Positions 43,830 to 55,029 of a stretch of 64,000 bases of DNA are shown here, piece after piece. Source of the stretch: Fallopia convolvulus. Lineage: Eukaryota > Streptophyta > Magnoliopsida > Caryophyllales > Polygonaceae. Location of the stretch: positions 30,387,865 through 30,451,864 of the forward strand of contig OZ024728.1 in NCBI GenBank assembly GCA_964016875.1. The letters are read 5' to 3'. The translations under genes were made by a program, and so were the position numbers. Below the pieces are notes generated by a model. The model made no database searches, was not told the origin of the DNA, and saw only the letters and a list, made by a program, of their open reading frames with translations. Position 1 is the stretch's first letter. Each line of letters starts with the position of its first letter.

Positions 43830-44087
43830 CTGAAGGGTTTAAGATAAGTTGGTTCTTTCGTTAATTCATAGGTATAGATAGGAATTAACGCGCAAGTTTC
43901 ATAGAAGAAAGGAAATTTTATTAGAACTCTTATGGAAACGGATTACAAAGGCTCTATAACCAGCCATTACACTAAAGGACGTAAAGAAATAATGCCGACT
44001 CGACTATTCGAGAACAAAATGGATAGTCAAGTGAAGTGGACTACTTAGAGTTTCACACTTCTTAACGATAACAACCGATTTTTAGGC

Positions 44088-44684
44088 CTAGGGTGTGCTT
44101 GGGAAACAAAAGTTGTCCAAAAATCCTTCATCGAACAAACTTTCATCGAGGGTTCCTCCCTCGTGGTTCAACAACAATTGGGCCTGCTCGATGTATCGAC
44201 GGGTGGTAGTTATATAGCCACGGTTGACGACAAGACGAGTATGGATTTGAGCATTCTCGTTTTGGTAGGATAATTCTTCCGACCACACTTCCTTACGTTG
44301 GAGGAGATAGTCGTAATTTGGCTGACAAACCCTCGTTGGGTTTGGACCACTGATTGGAGATGGTTTTCTTATTTGACCAATTGCTTGGTCATGGGATGAC
44401 TCTCCTTGAGTCCAATTAGTCCATCCACCCATTGGATAGACCATTGGGGTTTGACTTGATTGGTCATGAAGTGAATTATCAACTCTCTTCTCGAGGTATT
44501 CCTCTTCAGGGTTCTCCTCCTCGAGATTCACCTCAGTTGCATTTTCCTCTTATAGTTCTAGCTCGGGGTTATCCTCGGGGTTTCCATATGGCAAAAGTGG
44601 CCATTGAGCAACAGCCCCATCAAGCTCTTGAGCAGCTTTTCTAGCTTCTTCCTTGATTCGGGTTATACTTCTAGTGAGTACCAT
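44088..44684 (-). CDS. Leader ORF upstream of gag in element C
   Basis: The minus-strand frame begins MVLTRSITRIKEEARKAAQE, has one internal stop near 44552, and then continues for 147 codons (NLEEENPEEEYLEKRV...GFLDNFCFPSTP). Acidic, with no known domain. The opening MVxTR resembles the A' gag start (MVHTRATNPS), so it may be an N-terminal gag extension. The single stop probably makes it non-functional. Confidence 0.4.
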
Positions 44685-45166
44685 TTCTGTAGAGGAGAAG
44701 AAGGCGTTTATATAGAACATCCTTTGATTCTATGCGACGAAGATGTTGGAAGGAAGTAAGGACATTTTTTAAAACAAGGTTTTAAACTTAGAATATAAAT
44801 TAAGATAGATTTTCTTTTTCTTGGAATTACTTAAACGAATTTGAAATTCTTGAGGTTTACTTAAAACTCGAATTAAATTTTCTAACATTATAAATGTTTA
44901 TAGAATAAATTTAAACTTTGAAAGTTTTTAATGTAAGAAGTTTTTAACTCATAAAAGTTCCTAAGATGAAAAGTTAAATTTAAAGGAAAATTTTAACTAA
45001 GATGATTAAGTTAAAGATTTGAATTATTTTTGTTACTTAAGTTTTTAGAAGGAATTTCTTAAAAAATAAAAGTTTGCTTTGCGGAATTAAGACTTAGGTT
45101 TAAAAGTTCTCGGTTTTTTTGAATATTTTCGGTTTTGAAGGTTTTCGGTTTTGAAAACAAAACTTT

Positions 45167-45180
45167 CGTCTCTGATACCA
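45167..45180 (-). promoter_or_regulatory. Primer-binding site of element C (initiator Met tRNA)
   Basis: TGGTATCAGAGACG on the minus strand, four bases inside the 5' LTR end. TGGTATCAGAG is the complement of plant initiator tRNA-Met, the usual primer of chromoviruses. It fixes the minus-strand orientation of the element. Confidence 0.85.
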
Positions 45181-45184
45181 TAAT

Positions 45185-45309
45185 TATAACACCCCTATTT
45201 TGCAACATTGGTATTAACGCCAGTGACCTAGGACTTTACCTCCCAAAGTCACCCTAGGCTTTATAATGATATTAAAACTTAGGGGAAAATGTGGAAATTG
45301 ACATAAACG

Positions 45310-45360
<51 letters not shown>

Positions 45361-48300
45361 GGTGCTCACGAATGAGACTTTGTTCGTACAACATTAACCA
45401 ACAAAATATAAAGATGGTTTAACAACGGAAATCAAATACTTGTTCTTACAACATGTGATTAAGTTAAGCAAAATAAAATGGAAGTACATCTTTGAGAGTC
45501 TAGCCCTTCCTTCCTTTTGTGGCTTCGTCTATGCCTTGTTGGGATTCGTAGAGTCTGGCATAAGTCGCGAAGGGCAAAAACTGCCAAGCAAACATGCGGA
45601 AAAGCGGAATTAGTCTAAGGAGACTAAGCAAGCGAGAATGGAAATTCTCAAGGGTATTATGGTAATTTATAATATTCGAGAGGTATTATCGGAATGTGTT
45701 TTAGAAATAGAACTTTATGTGGGGCTTATCGGAATGGAAAAGAGTATATCTCGAGATGAGATAACTCGTTAATCGAGAGAAGAACTACGAGATTGTAGAA
45801 CTTCTTAGAGTAGAAAGTATGTTGGGAATGTTATTAATTCATACAAGTTTTAAAAACCTCCCGCGCCCTTGTAAGACCTCAACCAACCTCATCTTATTCG
45901 GTGCTCCAGATAGGGGAGGTGGCCCGAAGGCGCTTAAGTACCCCCCACCTTAGACAATCCCGAATAAGCATTCAGATTGGAAAGACGATCTTTTCAACAA
46001 CCGGGAGCCGGGCGGTCTTTCCACGTTGTACTACTCCGACCCGGTTTTGGTTTCTTTCAATTGTGCTTTGGCACTTATCTTGTATCGTGATGAAAACTTT
46101 CACTTACGTTAATGATTTTTAAGAGTATGGGGGCCATGAAAGGGCCCGGGTCCACTTACTAGAACGAAGTTCCAAACACTTAGCTAGGGTGCACTCGTCC
46201 CTCCTCCGAGCAAGAGCAGACATAGATCATGATCCGTAAAGTCGTGGAATTTAGGTGTGGTGCCTTACGACTTAGTAGGTTATATAGAGATGTCGAGTTA
46301 ATCCCGCACCCTTCACTATTTCATCCAAACCGATCTCGAAAAGAGATCTTAAACAAGCAAGGTCACAAACAAGACTAGCGTAATAGTTCTATCGAATATT
46401 AAATAGCGTAATAACGATAACAATTGGGTCATTATTTCTAATAATCAATATTCCTAAATTCGTTTATTATTAGCAAACAAGTTGTTCCCAACATCGAGAA
46501 ATTTCACGAAACGAATTATCAAGGCTACAAGGAGAAATTACACTTGCCTTAGCTTAGCGATTGTATACGAACGAATGAACGAGAATTATTGCCTTTAGTC
46601 GGGACGGAAAACTCGACCTATCGACATGAGAGGTACGAACGAACTTTAATAAGAATTTCTTTAATTCTTCTAAAGTCTTGATATCTCTTATGTTCTTTTA
46701 TAAGAGAATTAACACTAAATTATTATAATAATAATTTAAGTGGAGGTGATAAAATAATAATATTCCTTATTATTATCTCTAAATTGTAATATCCGAGTAT
46801 TCCTTATAAACCTTTATTTTATTTCAAGTATTATATGCTTTCGAAAATTAAGACATAGTATTATTAAATTTAAATATTCATTATCTTAAGGTTATTATTC
46901 CATTTAGATTAATTTATAATTCTTTTATTCAATTAAGATCACAACCTTATAGACTTATCATTAATAGGAAATTCTTTTATAATATAAGTCATGCAAATTG
47001 ATTTAATTTGATAAAGCTCATTTAAAACTATTCTTTCCATATTTATATTTCAAACTAATTATAAAACTCATTCTTATGATATAAAAAGTCCATTGTACCC
47101 TTATCATATTATATCTTTTATCTTTCTTCATAATTGTCCTTTTATCCATAACTTGGTCATAAAAATATCTTTTATGACTAGTGTATATTATTTTATTATT
47201 ATATTTTTCATCTTATTATAAACTCTTTTTAAAGACATGCAACCTTTTTATGATATAAAAGGTATTAAGATATTATAAAATATTATGCTTAACCTAGTAC
47301 TTTACTTATATAGTAGTTTCCAAATATTATGTGATATAAATAATTATATCATACATTCCATCTAATATTAATAATAGAATTTCTTTATCTTGTTAAGAAG
47401 GGTTTTCCATGTCATATGATTTATTTTATATAAAATTATAATCATGCAAGTATTTATTTTACATATACAAGTATTAATAATATTTTCAGCATATCTTATC
47501 TAACAACTTAGGTCTTTACATTATAATACCTTTAAATCTAGTATACTTAATATATATTTCATTATCCATGTATATATAAATATAATGATGATAAGCTCAT
47601 TATATTATTGATAAGAATTTACATGTCTTAGTATTTATTTTATATCAAAATAACATGCATGATAATAATTTTATCCATTGTACAAGGAAAATAATAATTT
47701 GAGTTTATCTTGTCTAACTAACAAGAGCTTATATCTTTATTTAAATTAGGTTATTATTATAAAATCCATCATTAACTTTAAATGGCATTAGATCTCATGA
47801 AAATACAATAATCAAAATAAAATTAAAAAAATAAAAAGAATTGGACCTTTTTATTTCTACAAATTAACGTTTCTGTAATACAAGCACACAAGGGAGAAGC
47901 CAAGGGAGCACACACCAGGGCAGACCGGTGGCGGGCTGTTGGTGGCTCAGCGGGTCAGTTGCGGCGCACTGGCGGACCAGTGGTGGCTCGGAGGTGGCTC
48001 AGTGGTGACCCGGCGGCGGTCCGGTGAAGCTTGGAGGGATTTTAATGGAGTTTTATGGGAAAAATTCAGCAATTAGAAAGGGCTTTTAAGGCTGATTTTT
48101 GTGATTGAAAGAGAGTAAGAGTGCTAGAAGAAGAGAAGGGATTAATGTTTGAATTTTACCATGGATTTTCAGCCTTTAAATAGCCAAAGTAGAGGCTCCC
48201 CTTGATCCACCATGGTTGAATTGGACCAATGTAGGAGAAGCAGGAAGAAAGGGATTGGTGACATTTGTGTTTGTTTGATGATGACAAAGGATGATGATAG

Positions 48301-48894
48301 ATTTGGATGGTCTTTGAAGCAACAAGGAGGATTGGGAGGCCATTGATGCAAGCATTAGTTTAACGTCAGTTCAATCAGGCAAAAGTCTGATTTCCTCTTG
48401 GAAGAAGAAGGATAGAATTGTTTATAATTAAAAGAGTTGTAATTTGGGTAGATGAGTTACAATGGTCTAGCAGATTGGAGCGTGTGTTATTATGGGAGAG
48501 GTGCAAGAGCTCTCGGGTTCGAAACCCGGCTCTTGGCACCTTTTTATTTTGCCTTGTTTCATATTTTGCTTGCTTGTAATTATATTAAATAAAATCCGAA
48601 AATTATAATGACTCGTCTTTGTTTAAAAATTTTATTTGTCACTTTAATAATCCTTTATAATATATTTATTTTAAAAAAAATTGAAACTCTTTATATAAGA
48701 GAAAAAGGATTATTTAAATAAATACCCAACTTGCTTAATTTAATTAAATTCTTAATTTCCATTGTATTAAACTTTTATAACCTTTTATAATATAATATGA
48801 GATTATGAAGATTATTAAATTCTCTATTTTAGAGAAAAAAAATTATGAAAATAAATACCCGTTTTATTATATTTAGAATTTAGCGGATACAACA
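45185..48894 (-). repeat. 5' LTR of C
   Basis: 3710 bp, without the MULE and Helitron of the 3' LTR. A (TA)n run of about 23 units lies at 45310-45356, where the sister LTR has only a few. The outer end is mutated (GGATACAACA instead of GGATATTACA). Confidence 0.87.
48501..48545 (+). other. tRNA-like hairpin with pol III-type boxes in LTR C
   Basis: GGTGCAAGAGC pairs with GCTCTTGGCACC, enclosing CGGG-TTCGAAA-CCCG, a perfect T-arm mimic with B-box GGTTCGAAACC, followed by TTTTT. An A-box-like TCTAGCAGATTGGAGCG lies at 48466-48482. No full cloverleaf or anticodon arm was found, so it is not called a tRNA gene. It may be a trapped tRNA-derived segment. Confidence 0.5.
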
Positions 48895-51127
48895 ACCGAT
48901 GCTTTTACAAACCCAGTAGGGTCGTTAACGACCCCATCCACCTCGGTAACGACCCCTATCTGAAAGACAAAGGTGAGTCTTCTTACGCTGATTTGATACA
49001 TTCTGGTCATGATCCTTTCCCTCATCCTTTTTCTACACTTCCTCCTACTATGCACAATGTGAAGGAGTCGAAACCTCCTTGGTTTTCTGACTTTACTAAC
49101 CCTTATGTAGGAGTAACGAGCATATTGATGGATGATAGAGGGTCGAATGTCTTGGAGAGAAACTTTGAAGCTTTTGCATCTAAGTATGGGGTTTCCCTTG
49201 AACCCGACATAGCTGGATGGAAGCCGCCCTGATCCGCCAAGGTAAGTTCGTCGGGCTAACGACGTTAAACATAACGCTTACGGGAGGCAGCCCGCTTTTT
49301 GTTTTGGGTTTAGTTTTTCTTTCTTAGTTCTTTTTTCTAGCTTTCTTTTGACTTGTTTTTAGGTTAGATTAGTGTAGTAGGGATAGAAGTTTTGCTAAAC
49401 TGACTCAGGTAATACAAGAAGAAGATGAAGTGCTTAACACAGAAGCAACATACTCGGTGCCAAGAGCAACAAGGAAGAATCGGTGAATAGTTTGGTTCGT
49501 TATCGACCCCCTCAGGTCGGTACCGACCTCTACAGAACCAAGAGACTTCAAAACTCCTCAGTGATCAATGGTTTCAAACAACTTCAACTTTATTTTGTGA
49601 GTTCCCTTTTCTTTATCCTCTTTATTCATTTTATGTCTTTAAACAGTGAGGACACTGTTTGGTTTAAGTACGGGGTGGGGGAAAAGGAAACTCAGTTTTT
49701 GTGTCTTTGTTTGTGTTTTAGGATTGATAATATTCCACTTAGATGTCCTATGATAGTAATAACTTGCTTGATCATGTAATTCCATAGCATGTTTGGATAG
49801 CTTTGCCTGAATCGTGTTGAAAAATTGTTTTTATGTGGATATTTAGCATGTGATGAAATTGAGCACATATAATCTTAGGTAGAAATGACTTAAATCCAAC
49901 AAAAATTGTTACCTTGTGAGTTGTTTTAGGCCTTATAGGGAGAACATCAAAAATCCCTCTTCTTTTGTTGTGTGATTTACTCTCCTTATGCATATTATCT
50001 CTTGTCATTGATATGGTTATCTATTTCTTGAGGCCTATATGAGATATTAGTTCATTGCATGTAAAATCATATGATGGAAAACTTATTTGTTTTAGCCACT
50101 TTTATCCTTCTCTTTTTACCTACCTTATCATTATCCTCTTTTTGAAGCCAATTTGAGCCTTAAAGCCTATTTTTGTAGCTCCACAAAATAAACTCCTAAC
50201 CGATAAAGCTTGACCCTATACGTGGATTAGGACTTAGTATTGGTTGTGATGGTTTTGTTGAGTGAGATATATTGGTTCAAGAGTGGGGTAATATGGGTTG
50301 GGTAAAGTAAAAATCTTGCAGTCTGTTATATAAAAGGAGTTTGGTTCTCTGTATGCACCCAGTGATGAAAAAAGAAATAAGGGGAAAAGCAGAAAAAAAT
50401 GCAGAGTCGTTACAATCCCTAGTAGGGTCGGTACCGAGCCCCCTGAGAAAGAAAAGAAGAAAGATCATGAAAAAATCTGAGAAAAGAAAAGTGTTGAGTA
50501 GTGAATAATGTGCATGAGCCAAATTTTCCTTGTTATTTATAAGCAAGATTAGTTGGGATTTTAAAAGAAGTTGAAAGAAATGAGAGTGTGCGTAATGTTT
50601 GAGTGAGTTTGGTATGTTCTTTTGAGAAGTTTTGGAAACTTGTGAGTTTTTAGGAGTCTATATTCCCGAATTTTTAGCACCACAAGCCAAAATATTTCCA
50701 CGCCTTATTGTTATTACCAAGCCCCATTACAACCCGGCCGAATGGAAACTTCTATGAAGTTTTTGATTGAGCCTTAGTTCTCTTGATGATTTTTATGTGT
50801 TTTGACATCTCTGGTGGAGAGTTTGGTAATATAAGTAACAATGACTATGAGTTTTTGTATATAGGGTTGAGTTGAGAGTTGTGATTATAAGCCTAAACAC
50901 ATGCGAGTTGAGAGAAACACATTACTCTTGTGAGATTGGATTTTTAGTTGATTTTGCTTGAGGTTGCTCATATATGTGTGATGACGTTAGAGTCACTTGT
51001 CTATCTATTTCTACTTGTGCTTTGATGTTGCTTTTTGATAAGGGCATTGACTTGAAGAATGTGATGATGGTTTTGGTTCATGTTACATGATTTTTTTAGG
51101 ACAAGCAAGTCTAAGTATGGGGTATTT
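48895..51127 (+). other. 3' interior of B2
   Basis: Starts with TCGGTAACGACC-type repeats, then an open stretch to about 49231 (HSGHDPFPHPFSTLPPTMHN ... FEAFASKYGVSLEPD) of unknown family, probably the tail of a gag-pol frame. Then comes GACGTTAAACATAACGCTTA with GGGAGGCAGCCC, as in element A, and non-coding DNA with AGCTCCACAAAAT (about 50178) and CACCACAAGCCAAAATAT (about 50680). It ends in AGTATGGGGTATTT before the 3' LTR. Confidence 0.65.
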
Positions 51128-51380
51128 TGATATCCACCTTTTTAGTCATGTTTTTAGAGTGTGTTTGAGTCTTTTTCTTTAGTTTTGTGTTTTGTTTTGA
51201 GTCGTTTGTGTAGGTTTTCATATTTTCTTATGATATGGAGTCTACATAAGCTTTGGTGATGTTTTATAGGTTTTTAGAAGCTGTTTGGAGCACTTTTGAG
51301 GAAAGGAGCAAAGTCGAGGAAAAGCTTAAATAATGAAGTGCATAAAGAGGTGAAGAATCAAGTTCAAGTTAAGAATGAAG
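51128..51380 (+). repeat. 3' LTR of B2, left remnant
   Basis: First 253 bp of the 3' LTR (TGATATCCACCTTTTTAGTC...). It breaks off at AAGAATGAAG against solo LTR D. About 740 bp of the LTR expected next are missing; the LTR resumes at about 59376. Confidence 0.8.
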
Positions 51381-51381
51381 T

Positions 51382-54300
51382 TGTAATAACCCTCAAATTT
51401 TTATATTTATAAATAAAATATTAGCAAGTAATTTTATTTATAACAATATAAGTAACCATGTCTTGATATAATAAAAGTATTTTTATAAAATTATAGTTTA
51501 TAATACTTTGGAAGTAAAATGGTTTTTTTTATATGGTCTACAAATAAAGTGTTAATGGGTAAATAAAAAAATAAATAATAAATAAATAAATAAAAATAAT
51601 AAAAATAAAATTCGAAATTAATTAACCCAAGAGTTATCTTCATACTTGGAACAAATTTGTTCATGAGCGGGATTTTCTTGTTCCTTAACGGATTCTGGAT
51701 CCGTAAAAAGGATAAGATCGTTCAAATTAAGCTCTATCTAAACCCTCTATATATTTAGAAATTAGTTTCGAAATTATATCCTAAATCTCGGATTTTGTTC
51801 AGCCCAAAATCTAGGATTCTAACTAAATCGTTCTAAATCTTTCAAATCTAAACAAATAAACTGAATTTATGAATCTTAGATAATAATCTACTTATTAAAT
51901 AATTAAAATTATGAGTAGCAGACACCCAAAATTTTCTGTTGAGATTTAAAGTTATCCGCTCGAGCTAGAGCTATGTTGTTAGGATCTCCCATTGATTTTG
52001 TAATATTCGGGTATTTTTTTTTCGAGTAGATTTTTATCATTTAGTTAATTTTCTATATTAATTAAAGAGTATTTTTATTAAATAAAAAAATTGCTAGGCT
52101 TCGACACTAGACTTTTAATAAGCCTTGAACTTATTATCATTAAAATAGTTTATAATATAAACTTGGTATAATTATATGAATTATACCATATTTGTAACCA
52201 CTAGTTTGGTATAAATTAATATACAAATGTCTATATAACTTAACAACTTTGAATTCTTTATATGAATCAAATGTAAGACTTCTTTCTACGTGAATATAAC
52301 ATGGCCCTTATCTTTTTTTTTCTTTTTTTTGATTAGGAAAAGAATTAGAGAGGTCACTAACAAATTAGTGATCGCCCTAGAGCATCCTGACGAATGAGGG
52401 TACAGAAACCCAAGTCATCTGCAAGTGGAACGGAAGATACACGTCGGAAGGAGCCAGCGATGAAGTCAGCTACAGAATTACACTCATGATAGACATGAGT
52501 AATACTCCAATCCTGGAACTGAGCCAACAAACAGTGGATGTCCGCACGCAACACTTCAATCTCCCACGGGCAGCGCCAGTCGCCAAGAACGGCCTTGACC
52601 AGCTGCAAGTTATCGCCTTCAATCTGGATCCGGGGAATGCCATGATGAATGGCCTCAAGAAGTCCTTGGCGTAAGGCGATGGTCTCGAAGATCAGAACAG
52701 ACTGTCGACCGATCAGTCCTCCGTTAACATGGTCCTTATCTAGTTAGCCTATCATGCCTTTCTTAAAATATATTAAATAATTCTCTTTATAATGATCTCT
52801 TAACTATACGTGTAACATCATGGTTATATGAGCAAGATATACTTAACATGTATGCATAGGCTTGTAAAAGTTGACTTCTCCTTATCCTAGTATTCAAAGA
52901 ACCGAACATATTTATCGTTGCTACCTTCTGATTTTCCTAGCAAGATACCATCACCTTGCTTACCTTCCACCATTTCCATCTTATATTGCCTTTCTACTTC
53001 TCACACAACCATGATATATATTGCTAACCTCGCCTCCGTTGTCCACTTTATTCATCTCACTTCTCTCTGCCCGCCTTCTTCGAGACCGAGTGATTTCGGT
53101 AAGTGAAGTTATCGTTTTCATCTTTTCGGTTTCGGGTCGATAAGGGTGAACGATTATCCAAGGCCTTACATCTTTAGATATGGTAGTTGAGGTGGGTTTT
53201 CACGAGAATTATCGATTGAGAGTGAGTTCGGTTTTATTTCAGATGGTCCGTTGAAATCTATAATTGGTTGTGAGATGGAAAATTTTAATTAGTTATGTAG
53301 ATTACTTGTCTTTTGCTTGGTTTCAAGCTTAAATCATTAGGATGTTTGGGAGTTGTTTAGCTCAGCTAAATATTGTTAGATATGGTATATATATATATAT
53401 ACATGGGAGAGGGTTCGATTGTTGTATGCTTGAAAGAATTGTCTAAGCTATAAAAAGTAGCAAGTATTTTGCATTGATCGAGACTAGTCTAGAGGGAGAT
53501 GCTCTTAATTATTTATTAGGGAATAACTAACTATGTGTGAGTCCAATTTAATATAATTAAAATTGCTAAGGTTGATTAATACCATTAGTTAAAGGATAAA
53601 AAGGGATAATTGTGAATTGAATGTTCCAGTGGATTCAAGTGAATTAAAAATTAATTAATTAAATATTAATTCTTATAGTAATGCATTATTTAAAAGAAAT
53701 TGATATTAATTTAGTTAAAAGCAGGATTCTATATCTACCTTGGTATCGGATTAATTAAAGGGTGGTCGGGTAGAGTCATTTCCTGAGAATTTTAACTTGA
53801 ATGTTTAGACCATTGTTCTTATTAGTATTACTCTTATTTTTAGGTAACTAGGCTGACGAGTTCGTTAGATACCGTCGAAACTCTTTGATTGAGGTAAGTC
53901 GCTTAGACTTACTTAATTATCAGTTTTTATGTGTGTTGGATGTGTAGATATAATGTGTAGAGCTGTATTTTGGGATTCCATCCCTATATAATATTATATG
54001 TCTATTTGAACATAATTCATTATTTTGAAAAGTATACTAGTAGATGAATATTATTGTGTATCTTACTCGGATTTCTAAATAATGACACCTAACCGATACG
54101 GCTATGATCTGGGGTAGTCGGGAAGGCGGAGAAATCCCTAACTTAGCTGTATGTCAAGGAGGGCCCCTTCAAAATTATAATAATATGTTTTGGCGAGTGC
54201 TCCCTAGGAGGCTTGACCAGGGGTAAGAAGGTGAATGATGAGGGTGTGAGTGGTTCGGATAAATGGTGGAGGCCGCCGTCCACTACCCCGCGTAAGGCTG

Positions 54301-55029
54301 GAGGATGCCATGCTTGTTTAATAAATTATGTCATTTGACAATTGATGAGTTGCGATTGAACAATTAGGGAGACGAAAAGTGATTGAGGTGATACTTAAGT
54401 GAAATGATGTGCTATTATTAGTATGCATTGTATGGTTGTAAGTATTATTATGTGTGTTTTATAATTATAAGTATTACTGTGCGTTTGTTTGTTATGGTGA
54501 ATGTTCTATATGTGAACTATTATATTATGACTCTTATTATGTAATTGAATAATTTGATTTTTGCTTCTGCATGTTGCATTTACTATCCAGTGCATATTGG
54601 AATTGTTAGCTAACCCTTCGGGGTGTTGTTTTTCTTTTAGGTAATCACTCTGGAATGAATAATGCTCCAAGGAATCTTCTCCAAGATGATGGTGAGCCAG
54701 ATCGACGTGGTGTGTCTTAGGATGCAGTCGGATAATGATTTGTAGGACTGTAGGTCTTAGGAGTCTATGTTATCTTGTTAAGTTAGATGTTTGTAAATAT
54801 TGGTTAAAGTATAGAGATCAGAAATGAGAGTTGTGTTGGAGTGGGTTAATGCACACGTGCATGACTTTGTTACTTTTGAAGAAACATAGTTGGATGTTTT
54901 TCTTGTATTTCTCGTCGTGTCTTTGTTGCAAGGTCGCGCATTGTGAAATTGTTGTTAAATTAACCTGAGTGGACCCAAGTGAGGTCCACAACCAAGTGAC
55001 ATTCTGGTATTTAAAACCGGGGTGTTACA
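51382..55029 (+). mobile_element. Solo LTR D (chromovirus-type), carrying a truncated LINE
   Basis: Begins TGTAATAACCC and ends GGGGTGTTACA, the inverted termini of chromovirus-type long LTRs. About 3.6 kb including a LINE insert (52314-52725). There is no interior, PBS or gag, so it is read as a solo LTR. Flanks GAAGT and GATTT do not form a convincing duplication, consistent with rearrangement at this site. No protein-coding content of its own. Confidence 0.65.
52314..52725 (-). mobile_element. 5'-truncated LINE insertion with poly(A) and 16-bp TSD
   Basis: The minus strand encodes the C-terminal RNase H of a plant L1-type LINE: ETIALRQGLLEAI, RIQIEGDNLQLVKAVLGDW, PWEIEVLRADIHCLLAQFQD, HVYHECNSVADFIAGSF. 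It ends in an A-rich tail (plus-strand T runs at 52314-52331). It is flanked by a 16-bp duplication AACATGGCCCTTATCT / AACATGGTCCTTATCT (52298-52313, 52726-52741) with one mismatch. Such 5' truncation, poly(A) and long TSD are hallmarks of target-primed reverse transcription. Confidence 0.88.

Larger units (their letters stand above)
34681..48894 (-). mobile_element. Chromovirus-type gypsy element C, gag only
   Basis: A minus-strand element. 5' LTR 45185-48894, iMet-type primer-binding site TGGTATCAGAGACG below 45180, leader ORF, gag, then non-coding DNA to a purine-rich TTTTTAGGGGGCACTAT and the 3' LTR (34681-41235, disrupted). Plus-strand termini are TGTAACACCCC and GGATATTACA. Flanks ATCGA (34676-34680) and ACCGA (48895-48899) are a 5-bp target duplication with one mismatch. 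Protease, RT, integrase and chromodomain are missing, so it needed help from relatives such as E. Long LTRs (about 3.7 kb) and the TGTAACACCCC end fit the Tekay/Del type; lineage is inference. Confidence 0.85.

Noticed and set aside
53390..53402. TATATATATATA-type run as a promoter TATA box
   Set aside because: It is a simple repeat inside solo LTR D with no gene downstream.
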